A DNA stretch of 64,000 nucleotides from Paracentrotus lividus (GCA_940671915.1 CALNVZ010000649.1:1425652-1489651), one strand, 5' to 3'; counted from the stretch's first letter, positions 23,914 to 34,659 are shown. The notes: generated from the sequence alone by a model not told the origin. Numbers and translations are program-made.

Positions 23914-24108
23914 CAGGCCTGTTGCTAGAACTTTAAGTCGTAAATCATGACATAAAGCAGATATACCCGAATCGTGACATAAATCCATGACTAGGACTTT
24001 TATGCCAGAAAATCATGATATAAAAAATGACGTAACTCCTCTATTGGACATAAATTTATTTTTACGATACATAATTTTTTTTTAAATTTTCTTGCAACAG
24101 GGCCCTGG
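23914..24108. mobile_element. Short inverted-repeat element
   Basis: CCAGGCCTGTTGCTAG at the left and CTTGCAACAGGGCCCTGG at the right pair imperfectly; AT-rich interior. Likely a MITE. Confidence 0.5.
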
Positions 24109-24128
24109 TACATGTAAACTTTTGACCC

Positions 24129-24341
24129 TAAGAGGCCTGTTCCACAAGAGGCAATCGTTGGGCAGCAACCTGCGGAATGTCTGACTGCTTAGGAGATTGC
24201 CTAAAAATCTTTGATTATATATATTGACCTTCCTACGACTTCATCTACTCTAGGCTACAACAACCCCTTGCAACCACACAAACAATAGCTAGTTCGCCAG
24301 TTGTCGCAACATCGATTGCCTCCTGTGGGACAGGCCTCTAT
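24129..24341. mobile_element. MITE with about 27-bp inverted ends
   Basis: Left AGAGGCCTGTTCCACAAGAG GCAATCG, right CGATTGCCTCCTGTGGGACA GGCCTCTA; near-perfect complements around a 160-bp interior with no coding content. Confidence 0.75.
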
Positions 24342-24435
24342 CTGTATGTTAGTTCAATAACCAATATTGTTGATATGCCAAAGGCACTACAAATTACTAA
24401 ATAAGATCAACTTGATGAACTTTTCTTTATTACAG

Positions 24436-24562
24436 GCAAGCGACTTTATCTACTTAGCAAGAACATCTCGCACAGTGCTGAAATGTGGCTGAACATCTCC
24501 AAAACCATCCGGGAATACCTAGACATGAACACAACTCAACTTGCATTAGAGTATCTAGGAAG
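24436..24562 (+). CDS. ABCA2: ABCA2-like exon 9, extracellular domain 1
   Basis: Reads GKRLYLLSKNISHSAEMWLN then ISKTIREYLDMNTTQLALEY and LG, matching ABCA2 [20 protein letters not shown]. Enters in phase 1, leaves with two bases (AG) before GTTAGT. Confidence 0.92.
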
Positions 24563-25262
24563 GTTAGTTCATATTGTATTGGTTTTCTGTACTCAGACCT
24601 CATGAAAACTAAAGAGAGAATATTTTTTTTTTCATTTTCTCTTGAATTTGCACAATGTATTTCTAACCAAGTTTGAATTATTTCCTAAAAATGTAGACAA
24701 TTTAACTTTTATTATTGCCCTTAAAACCTCAAATATGTGCTCAGGCGGGATTATGCAATAATTGTGAAAATGGATAATTTTGAATTTGCGCAGTTCAGCA
24801 GAGCTGCAACTCCTATTTGTAATGTGATTTGACTCTTTATTTATCCTTTTTTATTTTATAAATATTCTGAAAGTGTGCGTGAACTGTACGTATGATTTTG
24901 ATTGTCTCTTTACCTTAACGAAGCATGTGATGTCATATAGACATTTAATATTTTAAAAAAAATAGTTGATAGTATTTGTTATGTTTTGGGATGTTGGTGG
25001 CTTGTTTTTCTTCAAATTTTCAGTACTTTATAGCTGAGAATATGCGCTTTCAGGTACGTACAATGTTGCATTCCTTCTATTTTTCATCTAAACATGGACT
25101 GTTTGAGAAGGTTGGCTAGTACTCTATGGGTTGTTTCTAATTGGCTCATGAACAGGACCTTTAGTCTTGACAAAATACCTTTTGATATACATGTATGTAC
25201 AATGATTGACAATGCATTGTGAATTTCAGTATGAATTAACCTGTAATTGGGTTTTATTTCAG
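24563..25262. other. Intron 9, nothing specific
   Basis: AT-rich intron with no recognisable repeat or exon. Confidence 0.6.
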
Positions 25263-25311
25263 ATTACAGAAATGTGTGGAAAGGGCATTATACTCATATG
25301 GTATAAATAAG
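25263..25311 (+). CDS. ABCA2: ABCA2-like exon 10, short phase-bridging exon
   Basis: 49 nt giving one base plus LQKCVERALYSYGINK. Exon 9 leaves in phase 2 and exon 11 enters in phase 0, so something must bridge them, and this segment does so with acceptor TTATTTCAG. The donor AAG/GTCAAT is weak. It aligns loosely with ABCA2 RWLQQYVAELRL. Support is phase and position. Confidence 0.6.
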
Positions 25312-26542
25312 GTCAATAATACAGAGTAAATTCTTATAATAAGACTAAATTCGAGGTGATACTCAATTTGGCAGCTGATTTGCAGTTGCTTTTGTGATAA
25401 TGGGGAAATATTACACTGAACACTCACTCCTGAAGACACACTGTCAAGCTGCTCGGAACGTCGAGCCCTCCCTACTACATTCTAGTACAAGCCTTCTCAA
25501 CCTCTAACCTTATCATCACGTTTACAGTCCTTTTCAGGACTCAATCAAGAAAGAATTCCCTTACTCTATTTTTCTACTCTCTATCTCGCCTCTCCATTTC
25601 TGCTCTACTCTCCCCAAAACAGTACTTGTCAGGACTAAACCACATGGTGAACTGTAAACATCATTATAGTATCCGAATCCACCTTGCAAGCCTACATGTC
25701 ATTATCAACATAAAACATGTACATGTATGTGTAATTTAATTTTAAGATATCTACATGTATTATCTCTCATATGGGCCATAATCATTAGTTTTACCTTATC
25801 ATTATATATTCTCCATATGGTCTAATATTGATGATTATTCATAATTATGTCTACTACCATTTGGTGAGATTACTACTACATCTACTACCATTTTATTTGA
25901 AATCATTATATTTAAAATACCATTTTGTCTAGGAAACACTTTTAATGTTTTCTTTAATAGGAACTTCATAAAGGCCTACATGTACTTTTACATGCATATT
26001 CACTGATATGTTAACCAAGTGGTCTAAATATATTATTGAAGACATATACATGTCTTTTATCTAGTCCATAAAATATTTAGTTCATTGTGCATTTACATGT
26101 ATCCTCTTATTTCTCCATGACCAACTACTGTAATCACATTAAATTTTACATGAAGATGATTTATAGTCGTTTCCTGTAACAGACTGGTAATAGACCTCAT
26201 ATTCATTAGAAAATTACACTAAAATGCAATAAGATTATTTGGCTATTACACAAACCGGCAATTAGATGAAGTGGTCATTAGACCAAGTGAGAATCAGACC
26301 AAGTATGTATTAGACCAAATTGTAAGGAGACCAAATTGGTTTACCCCCTGTGGTATTTGATAGACAACTAGAAAATTGGACAAACTGCTGTTAGACCAAG
26401 TGGATTTAAACCTCTGGAGGATGTAAACCTATCAATTAGCGCTAACCATCGCCTCTTGAGACGAATGGATGCTGAGGGCGAAGGTATAGAGAGAAATCAA
26501 CTGATACCCATTCTATATCTCATTGGTTTTTTTTTCCCTCAG
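25312..26542. other. Intron 10, low-complexity AGACCAA repeats
   Basis: From about 26215 to 26410 the words TTAGACCAAGTGG and AGACCAAATTG recur irregularly, a degenerate short-period repeat. The rest is plain AT-rich intron. Confidence 0.5.
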
Positions 26543-26807
26543 ATGGAGGAGCAGTTGAGTGAGCACCCAGAGTTCTTGAGCAATTCCACCCTGAGCCCCG
26601 ATCTTCAAGTCTTTATCACCAACAGCTCCTTGGTCTCTGTACCTTACATCAGGAACCATCTAGACGTTATAGACAATGCTGCCTGCGCTTGGTTGGAGCT
26701 CACCAGACCTATCAAGTGGGATCTATTCGTAGGGTTCCCGGACGAGGAATCCATGGTCCAGTATGCTCTAGGGGATTCGCATGCAGATGGCAGGACTGTT
26801 TTTGCAA
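26543..26807 (+). CDS. ABCA2: ABCA2-like exon 11, extracellular domain 1
   Basis: Starts at MEEQLSEHPEFLSNSTLSPD after TTTCCCTCAG. Contains HLDVIDNAACAWLEL and LFVGFPDEESMVQYAL, near-identical to ABCA2 LDTIDNAACGWIQ and KGFPDEESIVNYTL. Leaves one base before GTGAGT. Confidence 0.96.
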
Positions 26808-27087
26808 GTGAGTATTAAACCCCTTTGGGACCAAATCTGTATTTGGCTACATGTTCATTTATAGCTTTAATTTGTAAGTTTGATTTTTTTTTAAAGCCTT
26901 TGAAACAAAAAGTGACTGAAAGTTGTTTGAAAGACTACAGGTTCACAAACTGTCTTAAGAGACTTTTGAATTTTTCGTACAATCATGCAGCAGAGAATAT
27001 TAACTTTTCGGCTTTGATTCACTCTTGAGGGAATTGACCAATCAAAGAGTGGGACTCACTCTCGCACAGTTAATGCCTGGAGTCAAC

Positions 27088-27290
27088 TACTGTATAAGTG
27101 GTTATTTTCGCGGTGACTTAATTTTCGCGAATTTCGCGAGTCGGTCATCGCGAAAATTTCCTCTTCAGTACAAGGCTATTTATAGTAATGAAGTCATCAC
27201 CAAAATCGCGAAATTTTGCTCTCGCGAATTTCCCCAATTAGTCCAAAATCGCGAAAATATCTGTACGCGAAAATATTGGCTTATACAGTA
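27088..27290. mobile_element. Inverted-repeat element rich in TTTTCGCG
   Basis: Left TACTGTATAAGTGGTTATTT TCGCG, right CGCGAAAATATTGGCTTATA CAGTA; interior with repeated CGCGAAAATT words. A decayed relative with GTCCAAAATCGGAAAATATT lies at about 39350-39560. Confidence 0.75.
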
Positions 27291-27459
27291 TCTCAATGTG
27301 AAGAAACACAGATATGGAAACTTATTTTGGCAGTGACGATAGAAATAACTGCTCTTTTCTACCAATTTTTTTTTTTTAAAGCAGTCAGGTAAAAGAAACC
27401 ATAAATGGATCATCAAGCAGAAAAGATTACATTTTATGCATTTTCCCCTTCATATCCAG

Positions 27460-27739
27460 GTGTTGCCTTTGACACCAACAAGGATGGCACCCTCCCGTCC
27501 CACACCGTCTACAAGATTCGTCAGAACTCTTCCTTCACAGACCGCACCGACCTTGTACGACGTCGGTTCTGGCGGCCCGGTGCCAACCACCATACTGTCC
27601 TAGGTTACTACACGTATGGCTTTGTGTGGGTGCAGGATATTATAGATAGGGCTATCATTGACAAGAAAGTTGGAAGGACGGTCATCGAGCCAGGAAGTTA
27701 TGCCCAGGAGTTCCCCTATCCTTGCTACGTCTCAGACAT
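27460..27739 (+). CDS. ABCA2: ABCA2-like exon 12, end of extracellular domain 1
   Basis: Reads VAFDTNKDGTLPSHTVYKIR then QNSSFTDRTDLVRRRFWRPG and ends FPYPCYVSD, closely matching ABCA2 VHYKIRQNSSFTEKTN, GFVWIQDMMERAIID and FPYPCY. Phase 1 in, phase 2 out (AT/GTGAGT). Confidence 0.97.
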
Positions 27740-28410
27740 GTGAGTATGGCGGAATCAACAAATGCTCTGCGGACATTTGCTTCGGGCTTTATTTCATCTA
27801 AGATTTAAACCAATAGAAACCAGCAGCCTTGTATAACTCCACCTCATCAGGTCCTCAACTACTCAAATCTACCCTGGTTCTAGTCCATAAGGCAACATTC
27901 TGAGCAGTGTAGTCTTATAATGTAGGCTCATTTCAATGATAACACGCTAATCCACTACTCCATACATCCATACTGCAATAATAATGTTACCAAATAGCAA
28001 TACACATACTTTTCCCTTTGAAACATTTTAGTTTCCCTGTACCAATGTAATTATAGGCTAGTCTATTCATTGTATTGTTAATAGTTATCCAGAAAGGTGA
28101 CATTCTCTGTTCAAGATTGTCACTAGCTAAGGTTAAGGTTCGGGTTGCAAAAGCCTTTTATATCAGGTTTAGGGTTCTATAGTGTGTCGTCAAGGGGTAA
28201 AGTTAGCCAATTAATCAGTGTTACGGATTGACCACGGAGCAATTGTGGCCGGAACACATGTCAAAGGCCATTGAATACAATTTTTTTTTCTATCAACTGA
28301 TTTTGAAGTTTGTTATGTGTTGTAATTAATGATTACTGATTTTTCTCATTTGTATGTATTCTTATCACAGTAGATTGTATAAATAATTGTTTTTGTTTCC
28401 ATGGTTACAG
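27740..28410. other. Intron 12, nothing specific
   Basis: No repeat or exon recognised. Confidence 0.6.
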
Positions 28411-28525
28411 GTTTCCATTCACTATCGAACAAGTGATGCCTATGGTGATGGTGATATCATGGGTGTACTCGGTAGCCATGCTCACACAGAGTATTGTCTA
28501 TGAGAAGGAACTCAGACTCAAAGAG
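28411..28525 (+). CDS. ABCA2: ABCA2-like exon 13, membrane segment of domain 1
   Basis: Reads [20 protein letters not shown] then [18 protein letters not shown]; a hydrophobic helix followed by the cytosolic EKExRLKE motif common to subfamily A. Phase 2 in, 0 out. Confidence 0.97.
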
Positions 28526-28614
28526 GTAGGTATAATAGACATACATGTAGTAGAATGATTGAATTTACATTCTGACCTGGCTTATCCGGCCATGCTGGGA
28601 CCAGCACCCATCCA

Positions 28615-28862
28615 TTAACCCTCTCATTACCATGGTCTCCTTTTGGCATCATAGAACACTGGTGACAAGGGAAAATGATTTTACTGCCATTTTGCAAAAA
28701 AGCGCCCTCTCTTGTTGAGTTATGTACGTTGGAAACTGGGAACGGTAGTTTTCATGTGGATGCAAACACTTGGGGTATTGATCGAATTATCTTTTTGAAA
28801 ATTTGAAATGAAGTGAGGGAATTCAGTTTTTTGGAAAAGTGCCTGGTAACGAAAAGGGTTAA
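28615..28862. mobile_element. TTAA-flanked MITE, copy 1 (inverted relative at 44209-44458)
   Basis: Left TTAACCCTCTCATTACCATG and right CCTGGTAACGAAAAGGGTTA A are inverted repeats with TTAA ends. The 248-bp body is the reverse complement of 44209-44458 along its whole length, with moderate divergence. Confidence 0.88.
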
Positions 28863-29195
28863 AGTGATTTGGCGGGTTATGAGAGTAATGCAGAACTTAC
28901 ATGTATGTTCCGGGAGACAATATGGCATTTCTATTAAAAATTATCGGTGGAGGTTTTATTGGGAGGAGGATTGTAAATGATCAAAATGGCCTTCTGTGTT
29001 TAATAGGAGATGGAAATAATATGAATAACAGGAGAAATGTGAGGCTTTTTATGTGAAGATATTAACCCGTTGGGGACTGAGCCCGAATATTTTCGGGCTG
29101 AGGTCTATGGGAAATGTGTGTTGTAGCCAAATCAGCTCGTCTCCAACAGGTTAAGAAATAAAAGAGGGAATCTGGTCAAAGTCCATGGCTGGTTG
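28863..29195. repeat. Dispersed repeat copy interrupted by a MITE
   Basis: Shares GGTTATGAGAGTAATG, CTTACATGTATGT, ATGGCATTTCTAT and GGGAATCTGG-CAAAGTCCATGGC with 59940-60205 in the same orientation. A 93-bp TTAA element splits this copy at 29062 but not the other. Confidence 0.8.
29062..29154. mobile_element. 93-bp TTAA-flanked MITE with a known empty site
   Basis: Left TTAACCCGTTGGGGACTGAG, right CTCGTCTCCAACAGGTTAA. The paralogous repeat at about 60155 reads TGTGTATTTAAGAAGG with one TTAA and no insert, so TTAA was duplicated on insertion. Confidence 0.85.
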
Positions 29196-29610
29196 ATAGA
29201 GTAGGTCGGTTAAATAATGGCCGCATACATGTATATGAGGTCGGTCTGTATAAACATGAGTTCATACAATTATTGTTGGTCAGATCTTACATGAAAAAAC
29301 AATGTGGAACAACAAAGTTTAGATTCTTTAGAACATGACGAAGAATGATTGGGACCAAGAAAAACAACTGTTGCCATTCTTTGTTGAACCATACATCATA
29401 ACATGAGATAGAACGCATGGTATCGAGAGCCAAAACTGTTTTGATTCTTCATTTAACCATACCCAATAACATCAAATAAAACGTACATGTAGATGTAACC
29501 AATAACTGTTTCCATTCTTCATTGATAAATACATTATAACATGAAATACATGTAGAATGAATGAGACTATAGAACAAATCAAAACAAAAATCTTCTATTC
29601 CCCTCTGCAG

Positions 29611-29801
29611 GTGATGAAGATGATGGGCCTTAGCAACGCTGTTCACTGGGTAGCTTGGTTCATCACTAGCTTCCTCCAGCTGTCCGTAACTACGGGCGTG
29701 CTGACGGCCATGTTGATAGCAGGCAAGGTTCTAGCAAACAGTAATCCTGTCATTGTATGGCTCTTCCTTACCGTCTACTCTGTCAGTGTCATTAGCTTCA
29801 G
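29611..29801 (+). CDS. ABCA2: ABCA2-like exon 14, membrane domain 1
   Basis: Starts [20 protein letters not shown], nearly the ABCA2 [20 protein letters not shown]. Two hydrophobic helices follow, ending VYSVSVISF. Phase 0 in, phase 2 out (AG/GTACAG). Confidence 0.97.
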
Positions 29802-30300
29802 GTACAGAAAATAATCCATGCATTTACTGTTTTGGCATCATAATGATAATTGATTAAGTACTATATCTTTTATTTATAAACCTTTGTAAGATAATTGTTT
29901 TGAAAATCATTACATAATCCACATTACTGAGTCCCTTGGATAGGACCTTCAGCCATAAGTCATCTGGGTGGTTGCTGTTTTTTAAGCAGTCAGTGCCCTG
30001 TAACATACGGTACAAAGTTACAATCCATTGCAAATCAATTGTAACTAATCAGCATCCTTATTGCATAGACTTCTTGCATAAAAGTATCACTGTGAACCAA
30101 TCAGAGTGGTTGTTTCAAATGGCAATTGATCATACATGTAAAAGTCTTTATGTTACAGGGCACAGGTTAAAACAATCAGGGGGATATTAATATTCCTTTC
30201 TAAATATAAAGCAAGCTTTTCTTCCCTATGATGAATTGTGCATTTGAAATTGTTACTAACATTTTTAACAGACTGATTTCATGCATTTTGATCCCTTTAG

Positions 30301-30454
30301 TTTTCTGGTGAGCTCGCTTTTCTCCAAGGCTAAGATAGCTGCAGCGTGCGCTGGAATCATATACTTCACCAGTTTTGTGCCATGTATCTACATCCAGATC
30401 AGAGAAGAAACTTGGGCCTACACCACTATCTCATCACTCATCAAATGTGTAGCA
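30301..30454 (+). CDS. ABCA2: ABCA2-like exon 15, membrane domain 1
   Basis: Reads FLVSSLFSKAKIAAACAGII then YFTSFVPCIYIQIREETW, matching ABCA2 [20 protein letters not shown]. Enters with one base, leaves in phase 0 before GTGAGT. Confidence 0.97.
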
Positions 30455-30853
30455 GTGAGTATCTTGCTTCTCACTTCTATCCACTACAATAGACGTTAAT
30501 AAAAATAAAACAACAATACAGACAGAACTTTCTTTGCTTTCTACCTGTACGTATCTCTCCAAGTACATAATTTAGATTCAAAGTTTTTACATGTACTAGA
30601 AGTTGACGTAGTAATTTACAATTTAGCCAGTATTGATTTGTAACAAGAAATACATGAAGTACATCACTGTATATATTGAAATCGTTAAGTTTTTAAGTGA
30701 TTTGAGTGCAATATGTAATATTTCTATTGGGAGGTTGAAAGTTGTTGGGATTTGATTATATGGAAATATTCTAGTCTGACTCTGATTAATCGAGTCATAC
30801 CTTAATTCTGTAGAACGTAATCACCTAAACTTTAAAATGTCACTCCTCTCCAG

Positions 30854-31326
30854 TCTTTATCGTGCACCATACCATTGTTCTAGAGGCAGGTCAGTTCGGC
30901 CTTTATGAGATTGATGGTGTTAGGCCACAGTGGCACACCCTAAACCTGAGTCCGGTAGAACATGATGATTACAATCTCCTAAACTTCTCAATTATCGTTT
31001 CCTTTCAGTCTTTATCGTGCACCACAGCCTTTGGTCTAGGGGCGCGTTACTTCGCCCTGTATGAGATTGGTGGTGTAGGGGTACAGTGGCACACCCTAAA
31101 CTTGAGTCCGGTAGAACATGATGATTACAATCTCCTAAACTTTTCAATTATCATTTCCTTTCAGTCTTTATCGTGCATCACAGCCTTTGGTCTAGGGGCG
31201 CGTTACTTCGCCCTTCATGTGATTGGTGGTGTAAGGGTACAGTGGCACACCCTAAACCTTGATAGTCTAGTAGAACATGATTATTACAATCCCCTAAAAT
31301 CCTCCATTTCTTATATTTTCTTTCAG
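30854..31326 (+). pseudogene. Three tandem upstream copies of the exon 16 5' part, two still in frame
   Basis: TTTCAG/TCTTTATCGTGCA-type acceptor edges occur at 31009 and 31165 and, after CTCCAG, at 30854; the functional exon starts at 31327. Each copy repeats the part from [17 protein letters not shown] to VEHDDYNLL, then intron-like sequence to the next acceptor. Copy 1 has a 1-nt deletion; copies 2 and 3 are open and in phase right through exon 16 (spacings 156 and 162 nt). They could act as alternative acceptors. Confidence 0.85.
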
Positions 31327-31531
31327 TCTTTATCGTGCACCACAGCTTTTGGTCTAGGGGCGCGTTACTTCGCCCTGTATGAGATTGGTGGTGTAGGGGT
31401 ACAGTGGCACACCCTAAACCTAAGTCCAGTAGAACATGATGATTACAACCTACTGAAGATATTTATGATGCTGGGGATAGACATTGTGCTTTATCTGCTT
31501 CTCACCTGGTATATTGAAGGGGTGCATCCAG
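31327..31531 (+). CDS. ABCA2: ABCA2-like exon 16, membrane domain 1
   Basis: Reads [20 protein letters not shown] then [20 protein letters not shown] and the helix [20 protein letters not shown], matching ABCA2 STTAFGLGSKYFALYEVAGV and LTWYIEAVHPG. Phase 0 in, one base out before GTAAGT. It is the only copy with the helix and donor. Confidence 0.96.
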
Positions 31532-31938
31532 GTAAGTTGCCTCTCTCCGCCCGGGTTGGGGTGGTGTTTTACCAAGCTGTAAGCAAAATAATGCATGACT
31601 TGACACATGACTGGAATTTTGCAAGCTTAGACAATTTCCGTCATTTTCATTGCATAAGCTGTGGTTGAAGTAAATTTTTACAGATATTGACCTAATGTAC
31701 TCTTCTGTAAAAAACAACAAAATCCATTATTGTGATAATTTTTTTTTTAATATAAAAGGCAATAATTAGATAGGATTTACTTCCAAGCTTATTAATAATC
31801 ATCACAGTATTTCTTATTGAAAAGTAAGGTAGATTTCAATGATTATTATGTAATGTGATGAACTTCAAAATGATTTTATTGATTGTTTGGTTTATTTTAC
31901 ATACATGTAACTGCTGAGGAAGCAATTAAATGCTGAAA

Positions 31939-32236
31939 TTAACCCTTTAGCACCTAAACCGCCCGAGACCGCCCCTCAGCTTACTCACTCAACCTCCCCA
32001 AACCTCCCCTGTTTTATGCCACTATAGTCGTGATGATATCAAAAACGTGTGTTCAAATATGGCCATATTTGTTATGCATTACCTATGGGATGTGTGCTGT
32101 TCGATTCTGCACACAAAAAAAAGTATGTTTTACGAGTATTTTTTTATTGAAAGACTCTGATGCAAATACAGCAAAACCTTTTCTGTCAGGAGGTAAGCTG
32201 CACTTTTCATGCAGTCTCTAGGTGCTAAAGGATTAA
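31939..32236. mobile_element. TTAA-flanked MITE
   Basis: Left TTAACCCTTTAGCACCTAAA, right TAGGTGCTAAAGGATTAA, inverted repeats of about 18 bp with TTAA ends. A lone matching end (AGATGCTAAAGGGTTAA) lies near 38057-38073. Confidence 0.82.
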
Positions 32237-32299
32237 CAGGTAATGCCATAGTCACACCTGTTATCATAACACTCTTCAAACCACATGCTTTCCAGCATT

Positions 32300-32531
32300 A
32301 GCTTATTCTGTGTTATGATGTCCCCACATCCGGTGGCATCCTGTCAACTGAGGGTCGTGACAGAGCGGTGATAAATTTGAGCGTGCAATGCTGTATGCCT
32401 AGCTTGTAAAAAGATAGTTAATGACTCCTAATTGCTCTGAAACTTTCAGTAGTTTGTAATTACAGTCAGGGCAATTTTACTAATTTCAGTCCCCTTTTCT
32501 CTTGTTTTGGAAAGTTGCTAAATCCCTTTAA
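32300..32531. repeat. Right half of the 18960-19435 repeat
   Basis: Shares GACAGAGCGGTG, CTGAAACTTTCAGTAGTTTG and CTAAATCCCTTTAA with 19230-19435, same orientation. It ends 22 bp before the exon 17 acceptor. Confidence 0.75.
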
Positions 32532-32553
32532 ACATGCCTTGCTACTGTTCCAG

Positions 32554-32727
32554 GTGCGTATGGTCTACCTAGACGATGGTACTTTCCTGTGCAGCCTTCC
32601 TATTGGTTTGGTTCTCATCGCTTCAAGGGAAGTATCATGTCTAAGAACTTCTGGAAACCAAAGCGATACAATCATCTCTCAGTCATGGAGGATGACCAAG
32701 CTATGGCCATGTCAAACTCAGATGATG
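32554..32727 (+). CDS. ABCA2: ABCA2-like exon 17, link from membrane domain 1 to NBD1
   Basis: Reads AYGLPRRWYFPVQPSYWFGS, matching ABCA2 MYGLPRPWYFPLQKSYWLGS, then LSVMEDDQAMAM as in ABCA2 LSVMEEDQACAM. Phase 1 in and out (donor GTATGT). Confidence 0.97.
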
Positions 32728-32744
32728 GTATGTAGGCAGTTGGT

Positions 32745-33105
32745 TTAAAGGAATGCAGTAACAATGAATGAGATTGAAATCGTAATTTATTAATATACAG
32801 TGTAGCTAATTTTGCCAACATGATTAAATACAGGCAGTCTGGAATCCCTTGAAACTCACAAGCCAATTGCTTGCTTTACTTTCAAGATATCTGTGATTTC
32901 ATATCCAAATTTTTAAAACAGTTTAATACTGTAATGTTTTTCAGAGAGCATGCCTTCTACTGCTGATCAGAACATACAGTGTATTCTGTATTATGAAGTC
33001 TATCACTATCACTTCCTAGGCGAGCTGGATGTACACGCTATCTTTCCTCAACTTTGCTTCGGAAAGTTAGCTACATCCAGCTTGGCTCTGCAGTGATAGA
33101 TGCTC
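32745..33105. repeat. Left half of the 18960-19435 repeat
   Basis: Starts TTAAAGGAATGCAGTAAC 17 bp after the exon 17 donor and shares TTTTGCCA-CATGATTA, CAATTGCTTGCTTTA and ATATCCA-ATTTT with 18960-19160. Confidence 0.75.
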
Positions 33106-33289
33106 ATCAGGTTCACCAGATGGTGATTATTTGCTCAATATCCTGCATTTTCCTTTGGTAGGTACAAGTATTTAATCATAAGGGTTGAGCTTCAGTACGA
33201 ATCTGAGAGGGAACTGTTTGATTGAATGTTTTTCAACGTAACCTCTACTCAAGATTATCTTAAAGTTATTTGTATTGTTTTCCTTACAG

Positions 33290-33354
33290 ATCCAGGCTTT
33301 GAGCCTGAACCAGTTGATCTAGAGCTAGGAGTAAGCATTGAAAATCTGACCAAG
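33290..33354 (+). CDS. ABCA2: ABCA2-like exon 18, start of NBD1
   Basis: Reads PGFEPEPVDLELGVSIENLT K; fits the EEEPTHL...V.V.LTK stretch preceding NBD1. Two bases in, phase 0 out before GTAAGC. Confidence 0.93.
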
Positions 33355-33757
33355 GTAAGCTCTTAGAATTGACTCAAAACTACTCATGAAAGTTATGAGA
33401 ACTGTTGATTCAGAGCCCTAAATAATCAGATGCACAAACGAAACAGAGAAGGGGGAAAAATGGCACAAACATTTAGTGTTTCCAATTATGTTGTGTCCGT
33501 ATTGTTTTTAAATGCCAAGAATTTTACAATAAAAATGTGCATGAAGACCGTTAAATTTGTGAACAGTACTCTTTATTTACCAAACCTTTTTAAAATGATA
33601 TTTTTGTCCATTGCCCATTTTGTTCATCAAAGCCATAACAAATTCATGTTTATGAAATCTCTAGTCTGTGGCATTTATGTAGCTGCTATACAAAAGTGAA
33701 CAAAGCAGATGCAAATTTTGTTGGTTTTTAATTCTTGTTTCTGTAATTTTTCTATAG

Positions 33758-33867
33758 ATTTACAGTGCAGGCAAGAAACTGGCAGTGAATAACCTCTGTC
33801 TAAATCTCTACGAAGGACAAATTACGTCATTCCTGGGACATAATGGAGCAGGAAAAACTACCACAAT
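33758..33867 (+). CDS. ABCA2: ABCA2-like exon 19, NBD1 Walker A
   Basis: Reads [20 protein letters not shown] then [25 protein letters not shown] is the Walker A loop binding ATP phosphates. Phase 0 in, two bases (AT) out before GTAAGT. Confidence 0.98.
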
Positions 33868-33939
33868 GTAAGTTTAATAGTTTCCTATAACATCTGGTAG
33901 AAAGATAGAATATTCGAATAGTGCAGCTGGGAAAAGGAA

Positions 33940-34210
33940 ATATGTACTTCATCATATCAAAATGAGTCACAAGTCGCCAGAAAAGAGAAGATGTATATCG
34001 TCAAAACAACCCATTTTTAAATACTTTTCCCTTACCGTTTCCACACAATTTTTTTTTACAGAGCACACATGAAACATTGAGAATTTAGAAAATCAAAAAA
34101 TATTTTCTCTCCAAATTTTTAAAGTTTTGTATTATTTTGCTGATTTCCTTGGCCCTCTGTTGAGTTTGCTTGGCGACTTGTGTCTCATTTTGATATGATG
34201 AATCACATAT
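33940..34210. mobile_element. MITE with about 38-bp inverted ends, copy 1
   Basis: Left ATATGTACTTCATCATATCA AAATGAGTCACAAGTCGCC, right GGCGACTTGTGTCTCATTTT GATATGATGAATCACATAT. A second copy in the same orientation is at 63409-63672. Confidence 0.85.
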
Positions 34211-34659
34211 ATATACATTTAATTCTTCTAAATAATGAAGCATTATTCTTTGTCAAAGAGTTTATGTGTGCATGTACATAAATATTGCATGTTTTGAAAT
34301 AACATTTCATGATTCACGGTTGGTTCATTTACGAAATGAAAGTACAAATTCTGATCTTAGAGGTGTTAAGATCAAGATACCCTTGAACTGAACAATACCA
34401 AAAAAATGCTAAAATGATATGAAGAAATTACATGACTGGACAAGTACCCCCTCCAAAAATCTACCCCTAACCCTATTTTTAGGGGATAATTGTCCTGGGG
34501 TAATTGTCCAGGGGATAGTTGTCCTGATACGACGGTAATGATCTTTCGTCTTTCTCTGCATTTTCTCTGTCTTGTTACACCCTGTGCTCTGTCTTTTGCT
34601 TGATTTTACTTGATTTGTGACTAGATCTTTCTCTCTATTTATCTTGCCATCCTGTACAG

